Assembly (NCBI RefSeq): GCF_013032455.1
Contig: NZ_WQCF01000001.1
Coordinates: 496,001-560,000 of the forward strand
Direction of reading: 5' to 3'
Source of the DNA: Ruegeria atlantica
GTDB taxonomy: Bacteria; Pseudomonadota; Alphaproteobacteria; Rhodobacterales; Rhodobacteraceae
DNA length: 64,000 bases
Shown here: positions 34,636 through 43,772 of the stretch, piece after piece
Position numbering within the stretch: position 1 is the first letter of the stretch
Layout: every line of letters starts with the position of its first letter
Translations under genes and position numbers: made by a program
Notes under the pieces: generated by a model
What the model was told of the DNA's origin: nothing
The model's input: the letters and a program-made list of their open reading frames with translations, nothing else
The model's database searches: none

Positions 34636-35973
34636 TTAAAGCCCAGCCTTCACGCCCCACCTAGCGAACTCTCTAAGCCGTGCCTCACGTCCACCATAAG
34701 TATTCTCAGCAACCGATTGAGCGGAGTGCCCGAGATACCCGTGACGTACCTCTACAGGTGCCCCTGCGTCCCTCAGCTTGTCGCTTGCCCTATGGCGTAG
34801 CCCGTGGACCTTCATGCGCTTGTCATCAGTGTTCTTCCTTACCGCTTTCATCAGCGCCGCAGAGGCAGCCGTAGGGCCTCCGTCACGGCCATAAGAAGGG
34901 AACAGAGGCTCATCGCCCTTACGCCCCTCTACACGCGCCCTGAGGGATTCATTGAGGCTGTCTGAGGCTATCGGAACGTACCTGTCACTGTTACTGTTCT
35001 TGATGCCATTGATTTCGTTCGGAGTGATCAGGATAGACGGGGTTTCCCCAGTGAGGTCAACGTCGCTAACGCGCAGACCACAGGCTTCACCTAGGCGCAT
35101 CCCGGTAACTTTCAGCACCCGCCACATATCAGGAAGGTCTTGGCTACGGCCACCCTCTAAGGTCTTCTGCACGGCGTCGACAACTTCATCAGATAGAGGG
35201 ACGCTCTTGTCCAGTGAGCTAACCTGTTCCTTAGGCCACGGCAGGCGCTCGAAATGGTTTCGCTCAGAAGGTATCTGCAATTCCCTGACGGCATGGTTGT
35301 AGGCAGCGGCTACTATGATCACCTCACGTTGACACGACTTGAGGGCCAGAGGTTGTCCGTTGGCTTTCTTGAGACCGAGCAAATGGTCCATAAAGCTACG
35401 CGCTGTCTGACGGTCGATGCTCTCAATGCTTACATCTTCAAGGGGCCTGCCTAGTGCATCACTCAGCCGATTGAATGTGCGATCAATTCTGACCATCGCC
35501 TTTCGATCATCAGCCAGACCCTTGTCCTTGGCGTAGGTGTCCCGCATGTCGGCCAGCGACGGTTTCGGGGGTTCCCGATACGGGTTCAGGACGGCAGCAA
35601 CAACTTCTGGGTTCTCCCCACGGGCAGCCAGACTGTGCCCCACTACCCCACGCGTCCAGCTATCGTCAGGGTCCAACCCTTGAGCACCCGCCACGTAATG
35701 TTCTGCAAGGCGCTGGGCGTCGATGAACTTCTGAGTAGCTGAACGAGTGTCCACCTCAGGGTGTTGCCTAAGGGTGTCCTCAACGATGGCGTCAAAATTT
35801 CTCAGGTGAAACTGGTACTCGCGCTGAAAAGCTGCCCCATCACGAGCCTTAATATGCTTCTGGTAAGCGTCCTCACCACGAATTTCACGCACTCGCTTGG
35901 GCCACCTTCTGCGGAAGCGCCATTGAGTTTCGCTGATTGCGTCGACGTAACTGATCTTCATTCTAAGGGCCAT
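34636..35973 (-). CDS. int: Tyrosine recombinase/integrase
   Basis: 445 residues from the ATG at 35973; a GTG at 36012 is an alternative start. The catalytic domain shows the first Arg in VTGMRLGEACGLRV, HGLRHRASDKLRD with the His-x-x-Arg pair, the second His in YLGHSAQSV, and the Tyr nucleophile in ENTYGGREA. The N-terminal SAM-like core-binding domain is present. It lies next to tRNA-Leu and most likely integrates and excises the element at that tRNA. No excisionase gene was recognised. GTGTGCTGT repeats sit directly upstream of the start codon, so the gene may autoregulate. Confidence 0.92.
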   Translation of the reverse strand: MALRMKISYVDAISETQWRFRRRWPKRVREIRGEDAYQKHIKARDGAAFQREYQFHLRNFDAIVEDTLRQHPEVDTRSATQKFIDAQRLAEHYVAGAQGLDPDDSWTRGVVGHSLAARGENPEVVAAVLNPYREPPKPSLADMRDTYAKDKGLADDRKAMVRIDRTFNRLSDALGRPLEDVSIESIDRQTARSFMDHLLGLKKANGQPLALKSCQREVIIVAAAYNHAVRELQIPSERNHFERLPWPKEQVSSLDKSVPLSDEVVDAVQKTLEGGRSQDLPDMWRVLKVTGMRLGEACGLRVSDVDLTGETPSILITPNEINGIKNSNSDRYVPIASDSLNESLRARVEGRKGDEPLFPSYGRDGGPTAASAALMKAVRKNTDDKRMKVHGLRHRASDKLRDAGAPVEVRHGYLGHSAQSVAENTYGGREARLREFARWGVKAGL

Positions 35974-35974
35974 T

Positions 35975-35997
35975 GTGTGCTGTCCGTGTGTGCTGTT
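35975..35997 (+). repeat. Paired GTGTGCTGT repeats upstream of int
   Basis: GTGTGCTGTCC (35975-35985) and GTGTGCTGTT (35988-35997) lie between the int start codon and the right att core, and the first is identical to 21514-21524 near the left att. Arm-type integrase binding or autoregulation are the two obvious readings. Confidence 0.5.
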
Positions 35998-36070
35998 TGC
36001 GTTATGCGACACACTCGGAAAATGCTGAATGCCCTTGTTTATAAGGCCGAAAACTAACTGATCAAGCTAG

Positions 36071-36089
36071 TTCTGGTGCGGTCGAGAAG
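36071..36089. other. Right attachment site (att core repeat in tRNA-Leu)
   Basis: Identical to 21411-21429. It covers the 3' acceptor strand, part of the T arm and the CCA of tRNA-Leu, so insertion leaves the tRNA gene intact. Confidence 0.88.
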
Positions 36090-36160
36090 ACTCGAACTTC
36101 CACGGGAGTTACCCCACAGCGACCTCAACGCTGCGCGTCTACCAATTCCGCCACGACCGC
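36074..36160 (-). tRNA. tRNA-Leu (GAG)
   Basis: 87 nt on the minus strand. The acceptor stem GCGGTCG pairs with CGACCGC, and CCA is encoded. The anticodon stem CAGCG/CGCTG encloses the loop TTGAGGT with anticodon GAG. A long variable arm and the T arm GTTCGAGTC-like sequence fit a class II leucine tRNA. It is the integration site of the element. Confidence 0.93.
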
Positions 36161-36300
36161 ACTGCCAATGACTTGGTAGAGGGGCGTATAGACGCTGAAG
36201 ATCGAGATGTGAAGAGACAAAAACACACAGGTTTGAATTCCTTCCGGCGGGTCATATCTTTACGACCGACACACCCCAATCTCCCTTCAGGAGCGCGATC

Positions 36301-36960
36301 ATGCCCGAGACCGACACACGACCTATTGTTCAAATCGACATTGTCTCGGATGTGGTTTGTCCTTGGTGTATTGTTGGGTTTCGGCAGCTTGATCTGGCGT
36401 TGCAGCAACAAAATGTTCTGGCGAAACTTCGGTGGCACCCGTTCGAATTAAACCCGACCATGCCGCGCGAAGGTCAGAACCTGCGTGAACACATCGTGGA
36501 GAAATACGGATCAACGCCAGAACAGAGCCAACAAGTGCGCCAGCGATTGACGCAGCTTGGGGTCGAACTGGGGTTTACCTTTAATTTCAACGATGACAGC
36601 AAGATCGTGAACACCTTTGCAGCTCATCAGCTATTGGACTGGGCGGAAACCCAAGGGCGCCAGCACCCACTGAAGCTTGCCCTGTTCAAAGCGTATTTCA
36701 CGGATCAGCAGGATGTCTCGGACGTCGAGGTTTTGCTTGATGCAATTCAGACCGCCGGATTGGACCGCGACGCCGCACGTGCAGTGCTAGATTCTGGTAC
36801 CCACGCCGGACCAGTACGCGACAAACAGCAGTTTTGGGCCAACCACGGCATCTCGGGCGTTCCCTCCATGGTATTCGGGGGCAAGTATCTTCTGACTGGC
36901 GCACAAGGCACCGACACATACGCGCAGGTTCTGGAACGTTGTCTGACCGAGATCGCCTGA
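36301..36960 (+). CDS. DsbA-family oxidoreductase, FrnE-like
   Basis: 219 residues with a thioredoxin-fold active site CPWC (Cys20-Cys23) right after the first strand, a helical insertion and a cis-Pro loop in GVPSMVFGGKYLLTGAQ. There is no signal peptide, so it is cytoplasmic, as for FrnE-type disulfide isomerase/oxidoreductases linked to oxidative stress. The start has AGGAG upstream. It precedes lipB by 39 bp and may be co-transcribed. Confidence 0.85.
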   Translation: MPETDTRPIVQIDIVSDVVCPWCIVGFRQLDLALQQQNVLAKLRWHPFELNPTMPREGQNLREHIVEKYGSTPEQSQQVRQRLTQLGVELGFTFNFNDDSKIVNTFAAHQLLDWAETQGRQHPLKLALFKAYFTDQQDVSDVEVLLDAIQTAGLDRDAARAVLDSGTHAGPVRDKQQFWANHGISGVPSMVFGGKYLLTGAQGTDTYAQVLERCLTEIA

Positions 36961-36999
36961 CCCCTTCCCCTTGCCGTTACCGCGCGATAAGGAGCCATC

Positions 37000-37656
37000 A
37001 TGGAATGGAAGATCACCGACGGTTTGACTGATTACACCGAGGCCGTTGCCTTCATGGAGGCTCGGGTGGCGGCAATTTCTGCTGGCGAGGCGGATGAGTG
37101 TGTTTGGCTGCTTGAGCATCCACCGCTTTATACAGCGGGCACCTCTGCCCGGATCGAAGATTTGACCGATCCTGACCGGTTTCCTGTCTACGAGGCCAAG
37201 CGCGGCGGAGAATATACTTATCACGGGCCTGGCCAGCGCGTGGCTTACGTCATGCTGGACCTTAACAAACGCGGCAAGGACGTGCGGGGCTTTGTCAAAA
37301 AGCTTGAGAATTGGGTGATCGCCGCACTGGCGGAATTCAACGTAGCAGGTGAGATCCGCGATGGTCGGGTCGGCGTCTGGGTAAAACGGGATGACAAGCC
37401 TCTGACCGTGACAGGCCAACCCGCCGAAGATAAAATCGCGGCTATCGGGCTACGCCTGCGCAAATGGGTCAGCTTCCATGGCATCTCGATCAACGTCGAG
37501 CCGGACCTCGAACATTTTTCCGGCATCGTGCCTTGTGGTATCACCGAACACGGCGTGACCTCTCTGGTCGATTTGGGGTTGCCGGTAACACTGGCGGATA
37601 TCGACGCTGCCTTGCAAAAAACCTTTGCTGAATGCTTTCAGCCTGACCAAAGCTGA
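37000..37656 (+). CDS. lipB: Octanoyl-ACP:protein octanoyltransferase LipB
   Basis: 218 residues, normal length. It transfers octanoyl from acyl carrier protein to lipoyl domains of 2-oxoacid dehydrogenases. Motifs: [12 protein letters not shown] near the N-terminal half, [21 protein letters not shown] (Lys of the catalytic dyad) and IVPCGI (catalytic Cys). AAGGAG lies before the ATG. Confidence 0.95.
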   Translation: MEWKITDGLTDYTEAVAFMEARVAAISAGEADECVWLLEHPPLYTAGTSARIEDLTDPDRFPVYEAKRGGEYTYHGPGQRVAYVMLDLNKRGKDVRGFVKKLENWVIAALAEFNVAGEIRDGRVGVWVKRDDKPLTVTGQPAEDKIAAIGLRLRKWVSFHGISINVEPDLEHFSGIVPCGITEHGVTSLVDLGLPVTLADIDAALQKTFAECFQPDQS

Positions 37657-38165
37657 CCTTGGCGCGAATCGATTCCCTCAGCAGTTCGATTAACAATAAC
37701 CCCCTAATAACACTCTTTGTTTCCGGATTGGATTCAATCAGTCGATAAGCTCATTCATTTTGGGTTTAATTCTGCCAAAATACACTCTGATGAATACAAA
37801 AGAGCCATTCAAGGTTAATCTAATCTTACCGTTCTAGAGTGAGTGGTGTGTTAAACCGGTGATCCTGGGTCTCCCAGGTGTCGGACAAGTGTTTGGTTAC
37901 GAGTCTGCCGTTCCGACCCCAAATCGGAACGGCAATTTCTTTCCAGGATTCGTATTAAACGACCTTGAAGCGACATTGGCTGTTGTTGAACCGCTTTGCC
38001 TCCAGAATACGCGGGGGTGGGCGTTGATTTGAACGATACCCAAGCACGCCGCCCAATTGTCCCGCATCGCAACCGTCTGTGATGGAGTCACGATCACGTG
38101 TGTGTCGTTTTCATACATTCGGTGACCATGACACGCGTCTTGGGCTGCACAAGACAAAGACGTAA
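37657..38165. other. Intergenic region with a strong hairpin, no clear gene
   Basis: About 510 bp between convergent lipB and the HIT gene. GCCGTTCCGA (37907-37916) and TCGGAACGGC (37924-37933) form a perfect 10-bp stem with a 7-base loop, followed on the plus strand by AATTTCTTT. A shorter CCTGGG/CCCAGG hairpin lies at 37864-37878. The left 180 bp is AT-rich. An 86-codon minus-strand frame (37897-38157) has only a TTG start without an RBS and ends inside the hairpin, so I do not call it. A small RNA or a late terminator for lipB is possible. Confidence 0.45.
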
Positions 38166-38585
38166 TCAGGCCAGCGCTCCTTTGACCCGCTCTGCATGCT
38201 GAGCGATCAGGTCAAAGTCCCCCATGTTTCCGGGCGGACGCATCGGAACACCTTCCTGTCGCGGCAGGATGTGGAAATGCAGGTGGAATACCTCCTGCCC
38301 GCCTGCGGCTTCGTTGAACTGTTGAACCGTCACACCGTCGGCATCAAACGCCTTGACCACCGCCTTCGCCAGTTTCTGCACGGTCGACATGACGGCGGCC
38401 AGTTGCTCGGGCGAGGCATCCAGCAGATTTCGGCAAGGCGTTTTGGGAATTACCAACAAATGACCGTCTGACCGCGGCATGATATCCATGAAGGCCAGCG
38501 TGTCGTTGTCCTCGTAAACGCGGGAGCAGGGAATTTCCCCGCGCAGAATCTTGGCAAAGATGTTGTCTGGATCGTAATCGCCCAT
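38166..38585 (-). CDS. HIT-family hydrolase (histidine triad)
   Basis: 139 residues from the ATG at 38585 with GGAGG upstream. The histidine triad is HLHFHILPR (101-109). The family hydrolyses nucleoside phosphoramidates and related nucleotides, with HinT as the likely type. Single gene. Confidence 0.9.
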   Translation of the reverse strand: MGDYDPDNIFAKILRGEIPCSRVYEDNDTLAFMDIMPRSDGHLLVIPKTPCRNLLDASPEQLAAVMSTVQKLAKAVVKAFDADGVTVQQFNEAAGGQEVFHLHFHILPRQEGVPMRPPGNMGDFDLIAQHAERVKGALA

Positions 38586-38772
38586 TTCTAACCTCCGGTT
38601 TCTTATCTTGTGGCCAGTTCTGCGGCCCACGTTCCTGGGGGTCAAGGCGGAACTCTGCCTAGCGGCGCGCTAGGCCATTTTCGATGCCTTGAAATCCGGG
38701 CGGCAATTGCCAATTAAAGCGCATTCAAGGCCAAAAAATCGCGGGTCACCCTCCTACCCGCGACAATTATTC

Positions 38773-38786
38773 TTGATCCAGATCAA
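38773..38786. promoter_or_regulatory. FNR/FnrL-type binding site upstream of ctaD
   Basis: TTGATCCAGATCAA matches the FNR consensus TTGAT-N4-ATCAA exactly. It lies 103 bp upstream of the ctaD start in the 304-bp gap. An oxygen-sensing FNR/FnrL protein probably binds here and adjusts aa3 oxidase expression at low oxygen. The rest of the gap shows no gene. Confidence 0.7.
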
Positions 38787-38889
38787 ACTCGGCCATTGAA
38801 GGCGCCCCCTTCGCAATCTAAAACCAGCAGGAATCCCGCGCGCTGGAGAGGTCCGGCTGCGCGGTGCAGTTGCAACAGGAGGCACCTAA

Positions 38890-40548
38890 ATGGCAGACGC
38901 AGCCATTCATGGTCACGAGCATGAAGATAATCGCGGTTTCTTTACCCGCTGGTTCATGTCGACCAACCACAAGGACATCGGGATTCTCTACCTGGTCGTT
39001 TCGGCACTTGCCGGTCTGATCTCGGTACTGATGACCGTTTACATGCGGCTCGAACTGATGCACCCCGGTGTTCAGTACATGTGCCTGGAAGGCTTCATGG
39101 CCGACCCATGTACCCCCAACGGACACCTCTGGAACGTCATGATCACCTATCACGGTGTTCTGATGATGTTCTTTGTTGTCATCCCGGCCTTGTTCGGCGG
39201 TTTTGGCAACTATTTCATGCCGTTGCAGATCGGTGCGCCGGATATGGCGTTCCCACGAATGAACAACCTGTCCTTCTGGCTGTACGTCGCTGGTACGTCG
39301 CTGGGTGTGGCCTCGCTGCTGAGCCCGGGTGGTAACGATCAGGCCGGTTCAGGCGTAGGCTGGGTTCTGTACCCACCGCTGTCCACGACTGAGGGCGGCA
39401 TGTCCATGGACCTTGCGATTTTCGCTGTACACGTATCGGGCGCCTCCTCGATCCTCGGCGCGATCAACATGATCACCACCTTCCTGAACATGCGTGCTCC
39501 GGGCATGACCTTGTTCAAGGTGCCGCTGTTCAGCTGGTCGATCTTTGTCACCTCGTGGCTGATTCTGCTGTCGCTGCCGGTTCTGGCAGGCGCAATCACC
39601 ATGCTGCTGATGGACCGTAACTTCGGCTTTACCTTCTTTGACCCAGCTGGTGGCGGTGACCCGATCCTGTATCAGCACATCCTGTGGTTCTTTGGCCACC
39701 CGGAAGTGTACATCGTGATCCTGCCCGGTTTCGGCATCATCAGCCACGTGATCGCGACATTCGCACGCAAGCCGATCTTCGGTTACCTGCCGATGGTCTG
39801 GGCGATCATCGCGATTGGTGTTCTGGGCTTTGTCGTGTGGGCACACCACATGTACACCGTTGGCATGTCGCTGCGTCAGCAGGCCTACTTCATGCTGGCC
39901 ACGATGGTCATCGCGGTACCTACAGGCGTTAAGGTCTTCTCGTGGATCGCGACCATGTGGGGCGGCTCCATCGAGTTCAAGACGCCCATGCTGTTCGCCT
40001 TCGGTTTCCTGTTCCTGTTCACCGTTGGTGGTGTGACCGGTGTGGTTCTGTCGCAGGCCGGTATCGACCGCGCCTACCACGACACCTACTACGTGGTTGC
40101 TCACTTCCACTACGTGATGAGCTTGGGTGCCGTCTTCGCGATCTTCGCTGGCGTTTACTTCTACTTCTCGAAAATGACCGGTCGTCAGTATTCCGAGTTC
40201 TGGGGCAAGGTTCACTTCTGGCTGTTCTTCATCGGCGCCAACCTGACATTCTTCCCGCAGCACTTCCTGGGCCGTCAGGGTATGCCGCGCCGCTATATCG
40301 ACTACCCCGAGGCATTCGCTCAGTGGAACTTTGTATCGTCGATTGGTGCGTTCATCTCATTTGCTTCGTTCCTGCTGTTCTTCGGCATCGTGATCTACGC
40401 CCTGCTGCGTGGCGCGAAAGAGACCCGTCCGAACCCGTGGAATGAATACGCGGATACGCTGGAATGGACCCTGCCCACCCCGCCGCCCGAACACACGTTC
40501 GAGCAGCTGCCCAAGCAGGAGGACTGGGACAAAGGCCACGCGCACTGA
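38890..40548 (+). CDS. ctaD: Cytochrome c oxidase aa3-type subunit I
   Basis: 552 residues with twelve predicted membrane helices. It carries haem a, haem a3 and CuB. The HPEVY motif (His-Tyr crosslink to CuB), the HHMYTVG pair and [15 protein letters not shown] (haem ligands) are all present. The N-terminal FNYF-like region [21 protein letters not shown] contains conserved D-channel residues. It stands alone with its own terminator; subunit II/III genes are not in the window. AGGAGG precedes the ATG. Confidence 0.97.
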   Translation: MADAAIHGHEHEDNRGFFTRWFMSTNHKDIGILYLVVSALAGLISVLMTVYMRLELMHPGVQYMCLEGFMADPCTPNGHLWNVMITYHGVLMMFFVVIPALFGGFGNYFMPLQIGAPDMAFPRMNNLSFWLYVAGTSLGVASLLSPGGNDQAGSGVGWVLYPPLSTTEGGMSMDLAIFAVHVSGASSILGAINMITTFLNMRAPGMTLFKVPLFSWSIFVTSWLILLSLPVLAGAITMLLMDRNFGFTFFDPAGGGDPILYQHILWFFGHPEVYIVILPGFGIISHVIATFARKPIFGYLPMVWAIIAIGVLGFVVWAHHMYTVGMSLRQQAYFMLATMVIAVPTGVKVFSWIATMWGGSIEFKTPMLFAFGFLFLFTVGGVTGVVLSQAGIDRAYHDTYYVVAHFHYVMSLGAVFAIFAGVYFYFSKMTGRQYSEFWGKVHFWLFFIGANLTFFPQHFLGRQGMPRRYIDYPEAFAQWNFVSSIGAFISFASFLLFFGIVIYALLRGAKETRPNPWNEYADTLEWTLPTPPPEHTFEQLPKQEDWDKGHAH

Positions 40549-40566
40549 TCCCGTCAGAACCAAAGA

Positions 40567-40595
40567 AAACCCCGCCAGATCGGCGGGGTTTTTTC
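40567..40595 (+). terminator. Rho-independent terminator after ctaD
   Basis: AAACCCCGCC and GGCGGGGTTT form a 10-bp stem with a five-base loop, followed by TTTTC. The A run on the left makes it possibly bidirectional. Confidence 0.9.
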
Positions 40596-40689
40596 TTTGC
40601 GGCACAGGGTTCATGGTCAAAAGTCGCCAGATGCACAAAAATCGGCTATTCTGTTGTTGGCGACACATCCGGCAACCCGGGGGTATCCT

Positions 40690-41289
40690 ATGCCTGCAAT
40701 CGACTTTTGGTATTCAATCGGCAGCACCTACAGCTTCCTGACGATCATGCGTCTGGATGACTGGTGCGCAGAGCATGACGTTTCGGTGAAGTGGTGCCCG
40801 TTCAATGTGCGCACAGTGATGTCGGAACAGAACAATATTCCATTTGCCGGAAAACCGACCAAGTCCGCGTATATGTGGCGGGATATAGAACGTCGGGCAG
40901 CCAAGTATCATATTCACGCCCGGTTACCTGCACCCTACCCGATTTCGGACCTGGCATTGGCCAATCAGGTTGCACTGCTGGGCATGGGCGACGGCTGGGG
41001 CAAGGATTTTACTCAGACGCTTTATCGGATTTGGTTCGAAGAAAATATCGAAGCTGGCAGCGAAACAGCCATCAGCGAAGCACTGCATCGTTGCCAACAA
41101 GATCCGCGCCTGGTTCTGGCCCGCGCGCGCAGCCCTGACACGATTGCGGCCCTTGAGGCGGAAACGGACCGCGCCCTGAAATTGGGTGTATTCGGCGCGC
41201 CCAGCCTTGTTGTTGGCGGCGAGGTGTTCTGGGGGGACGACAGGCTGGATGACGCTCTGTCTTGGGCACGCGTCGGTCATGTAGCCTGA
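40690..41289 (+). CDS. 2-hydroxychromene-2-carboxylate isomerase-like (DsbA/GST-kappa fold)
   Basis: 199 residues from the ATG at 40690; the frame upstream to 40597 overlaps the terminator. The first strand ends DFWYSIGSTYSFL with Ser in place of a Cys pair, as in GST-kappa/HCCA isomerases. The C-terminal FGAPSLVVGGEVFWGDDRL is the family's signature. It probably uses glutathione for an isomerase reaction; physiological substrate unknown. Confidence 0.8.
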   Translation: MPAIDFWYSIGSTYSFLTIMRLDDWCAEHDVSVKWCPFNVRTVMSEQNNIPFAGKPTKSAYMWRDIERRAAKYHIHARLPAPYPISDLALANQVALLGMGDGWGKDFTQTLYRIWFEENIEAGSETAISEALHRCQQDPRLVLARARSPDTIAALEAETDRALKLGVFGAPSLVVGGEVFWGDDRLDDALSWARVGHVA

Positions 41290-41333
41290 TCATTTTCAGT
41301 CGACACGCACGTGCATTACGCTAGTTTTCTGCT

Positions 41334-41825
41334 ATGCCTTACCAGTGGACTCAAACCTCTGAGACCGAACAGCAATTGCGCCTTTGGCCGCATAACTCAT
41401 TGCCGCGGCGCGGGGCGATGATCGTAATCTTTTCCGTGTTTCTGTTTGGCCTAATCCCCCTGCTGGCGATGCTGGGTTCGGTCATCCTGTGGGGGCTGCT
41501 CCCCTTCCTGCTTCTGACCGTCTTGGGGTTATGGTTGGCCATTCAGTCCAATTATCGCGCCCGCAGTGTGTTTGAAGTTCTGACCCTCAGCGGAACGCGG
41601 GCACGGCTGATCCATCAATCTCCGGGCAGAGATAAGCAGGAATGGTCGTGCGATCGCTATTGGGCGCGCCCCGAGATGCATGAAAACGATGGGCCAGTAC
41701 CACACTATGTCACCTTGATCGGAGACGGGCGCGAAGTTGAAATCGGTGCTTTCCTGTCCGAGGAAGAGCGCATAGCGCTATACGATGAACTGATACAAAA
41801 ACTGCGCGAACCAGTCGCGCAGTAA
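41334..41825 (+). CDS. DUF2244-family membrane protein
   Basis: 163 residues with two adjacent membrane helices (about 28-68) and a soluble C-terminal domain (YVTLIGDGREVEIGAFLSEEER) typical of DUF2244. It lies 44 bp after the isomerase-like gene. Function unknown; the family is common near cytochrome oxidase genes in Alphaproteobacteria. Confidence 0.75.
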   Translation: MPYQWTQTSETEQQLRLWPHNSLPRRGAMIVIFSVFLFGLIPLLAMLGSVILWGLLPFLLLTVLGLWLAIQSNYRARSVFEVLTLSGTRARLIHQSPGRDKQEWSCDRYWARPEMHENDGPVPHYVTLIGDGREVEIGAFLSEEERIALYDELIQKLREPVAQ

Positions 41826-41858
41826 TTAGCGTTTTAAGAAGAGTGCAATCTTAACTGC

Positions 41859-42338
41859 TTAACTGTTTGACCCGGCGCATAGATGGTCTTTGACCATCGG
41901 TCCAACCTTACCGAAATCCATTTGACCGGTATAACGGGTTTTCAACTCGCCCATGACCTTGCCCATGTCACGGATGGACCCTGCCCCTGTTGCAGAGATC
42001 GCCGACTGAATGGCTTTCGAAACCTCTTCGTCATCCATCTGCTTGGGCAGAAATTCCTCAATGACCTCAACTTCACGCAGCTCGCGTTCGGCCAGATCCA
42101 ACCGTCCGCCTTCTTCGTAAGCGCGCGCACTTTCCTTGCGCTGCTTTGTCATTTTCCCAAGTATTCCAAGTACTTCGGCGTCGCCGCAGCCCTTGACCTC
42201 TTCATTGTCCGAGGCCCGCGAAGCGATATCTCTGTCCTTGATTGCGGCGTTGATCAGCCGCAGCGTCGACAAGCGCTCAGCAGCCTTGTCTTTCATTGCT
42301 TGCTTCAGGGCGGCATTCACCCGTGATCGCATATCCAT
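41859..42338 (-). CDS. GatB/YqeY domain protein
   Basis: 159 residues from the ATG at 42338; the frame open to 42458 is not supported. The sequence (LKQAMKDKAAERLSTLRLI near the start and GKVMGELKTRYTGQMDFGKV near the end) is the classic YqeY pattern related to the tRNA-binding tail of amidotransferase GatB. Function not established. It is divergent from carA. Confidence 0.88.
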   Translation of the reverse strand: MDMRSRVNAALKQAMKDKAAERLSTLRLINAAIKDRDIASRASDNEEVKGCGDAEVLGILGKMTKQRKESARAYEEGGRLDLAERELREVEVIEEFLPKQMDDEEVSKAIQSAISATGAGSIRDMGKVMGELKTRYTGQMDFGKVGPMVKDHLCAGSNS

Positions 42339-42521
42339 ATGGTCTGTCCATCCCCATGGCAAAGGAACCCCGACCATATCGAAACAAAAAGCGCGACACA
42401 ACAGGGGGCAAATATCGCTAAACCATTGTTTTTCCTCAATAGCCCAAAATTTGAACATACTTGACCCAGCGCCCCAACCCCCTTAGGTATGCGCCGATTT
42501 ACCCAATAGGAGAGTCGCCCG

Positions 42522-43688
42522 ATGGCCCAGAACGCCCCGTCCAAGCCCACCGCATGTCTGGCATTGGCCGACGGAACACTGTTCTACGGGATGGGCTTTG
42601 GCACCACCGGTCAGACCGTGGCCGAGCTGTGCTTTAACACCGCCATGACCGGGTATCAGGAAATCATGACTGACCCCTCTTATGCAGGGCAGATCGTGAC
42701 CTTTACCTTCCCTCACGTCGGCAATGTCGGCGTCAACCTCGAGGATGACGAAACCGGTGATCCAGTTGCCGCCGGGATGGTTGTCAAATGGGACCCGACC
42801 GAGCCTTCAAACTGGCGCTCGGCCGAAGAACTTAAAACATGGCTTGAACGTCGTGGACGCATTGCCATCGGCGGAGTGGACACGCGCCGCCTGACCCGCG
42901 CCATCCGTCAGCAAGGTGCCCCCCATGTGGCGCTGGCCCATGACCCCGAGGGTAATTTCGATATCGAGGCTCTGATCGCCGCAGCGCGCGGATTTGCCGG
43001 GCTTGAAGGCATGGATCTGGCCAAAGAGGTCACCTGCGCCCAAAGCTATCGCTGGGATGAGATGCGGTGGGCCTGGCCTGACGGCTATACCCGTCAGGAA
43101 GCGCCTGTGCACAAGGTTGTCGCCATCGACTATGGTGCCAAGCGCAACATTCTACGCTGTCTCGCCTCGGCTGGCTGCGACGTGACCGTCCTGCCCGCCA
43201 CCGCAACGGCGGCAGAGGTTCTGGCGCATAGCCCCGACGGTGTATTCCTGTCCAACGGCCCTGGCGACCCGGCAGCAACCGGCGAGTATGCCGTTCCGAT
43301 GATCAAAGAGGTTCTGGACACCACCGACCTGCCCGTCTTTGGCATTTGTCTTGGCCACCAGATGTTGGCACTGGCGCTGGGTGGTCAGACAGTTAAGATG
43401 AACCACGGTCATCATGGGGCCAACCACCCTGTGAAGGACATGGAGACTGGCAAGGTCGAAATCACTTCGATGAACCACGGCTTTGCAGTCGACGCTCAAT
43501 CGTTGCCTGAAGGCGTAGTGGAGACCCACCGTTCATTGTTTGACGGGTCGAACTGCGGCATCCGCATGACCGACCGCCCGGTTTATTCAGTACAGTACCA
43601 CCCCGAAGCTTCGCCCGGTCCGCAGGACAGTTTTTATCTGTTCGAGCGCTTTGCCGATGCAATGGCAAGCCAGAAAGAGCAGGCATAA
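42522..43688 (+). CDS. carA: Carbamoyl-phosphate synthase small subunit
   Basis: 388 residues. It is the glutaminase subunit that passes ammonia to CarB for arginine and pyrimidine synthesis. The class I amidotransferase triad is visible: Cys in FGICLGHQM, His and Glu in QYHPEASPGP. The start has GGAG upstream. carB is not in the window. Confidence 0.96.
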   Translation: MAQNAPSKPTACLALADGTLFYGMGFGTTGQTVAELCFNTAMTGYQEIMTDPSYAGQIVTFTFPHVGNVGVNLEDDETGDPVAAGMVVKWDPTEPSNWRSAEELKTWLERRGRIAIGGVDTRRLTRAIRQQGAPHVALAHDPEGNFDIEALIAAARGFAGLEGMDLAKEVTCAQSYRWDEMRWAWPDGYTRQEAPVHKVVAIDYGAKRNILRCLASAGCDVTVLPATATAAEVLAHSPDGVFLSNGPGDPAATGEYAVPMIKEVLDTTDLPVFGICLGHQMLALALGGQTVKMNHGHHGANHPVKDMETGKVEITSMNHGFAVDAQSLPEGVVETHRSLFDGSNCGIRMTDRPVYSVQYHPEASPGPQDSFYLFERFADAMASQKEQA

Positions 43689-43772
43689 ACACCGCTTCGA
43701 ACATAGTTAACCCGCTGTTAACCTAGTTTTGACAACCTTGACGCCAAGTAACCGCGTCGGGGTTGTTTCTTT

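Larger units (their letters stand above)
21411..36089. mobile_element. 14.7-kb tRNA-Leu-integrated element, candidate phage satellite
   Basis: It is bounded by a 19-bp exact direct repeat (21411-21429 and 36071-36089), the second copy being the 3' end of tRNA-Leu. A tyrosine integrase lies next to the tRNA. Most genes run on the minus strand and share AAAGGAT ribosome-binding sites. It contains phage-type genes (an internal virion protein, scaffold-like and possible TerS-like proteins, a P-loop ATPase) but no recognisable TerL, portal, major capsid or tail gene. Cargo includes an Mrr-type nuclease, a coiled-coil membrane protein and a lipoprotein. Most frames are intact, which fits a satellite better than a decaying prophage, though a domesticated prophage remnant is not excluded. 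Confidence 0.8.

Noticed and set aside
21411..36089. Complete temperate prophage
   Set aside because: No gene resembling a large terminase, portal, major capsid, tail or endolysin could be recognised among the frames; the element is also too short for a complete tailed phage of this type.
37897..38157. 86-codon minus-strand frame downstream of the HIT gene
   Set aside because: Only a TTG start without a ribosome-binding site, and its end is made by the perfect hairpin at 37907-37933.
39349..40263. 304-codon minus-strand frame over ctaD
   Set aside because: A shadow of ctaD codon bias; composition is His/Gln/Asp-rich low complexity with no domain.
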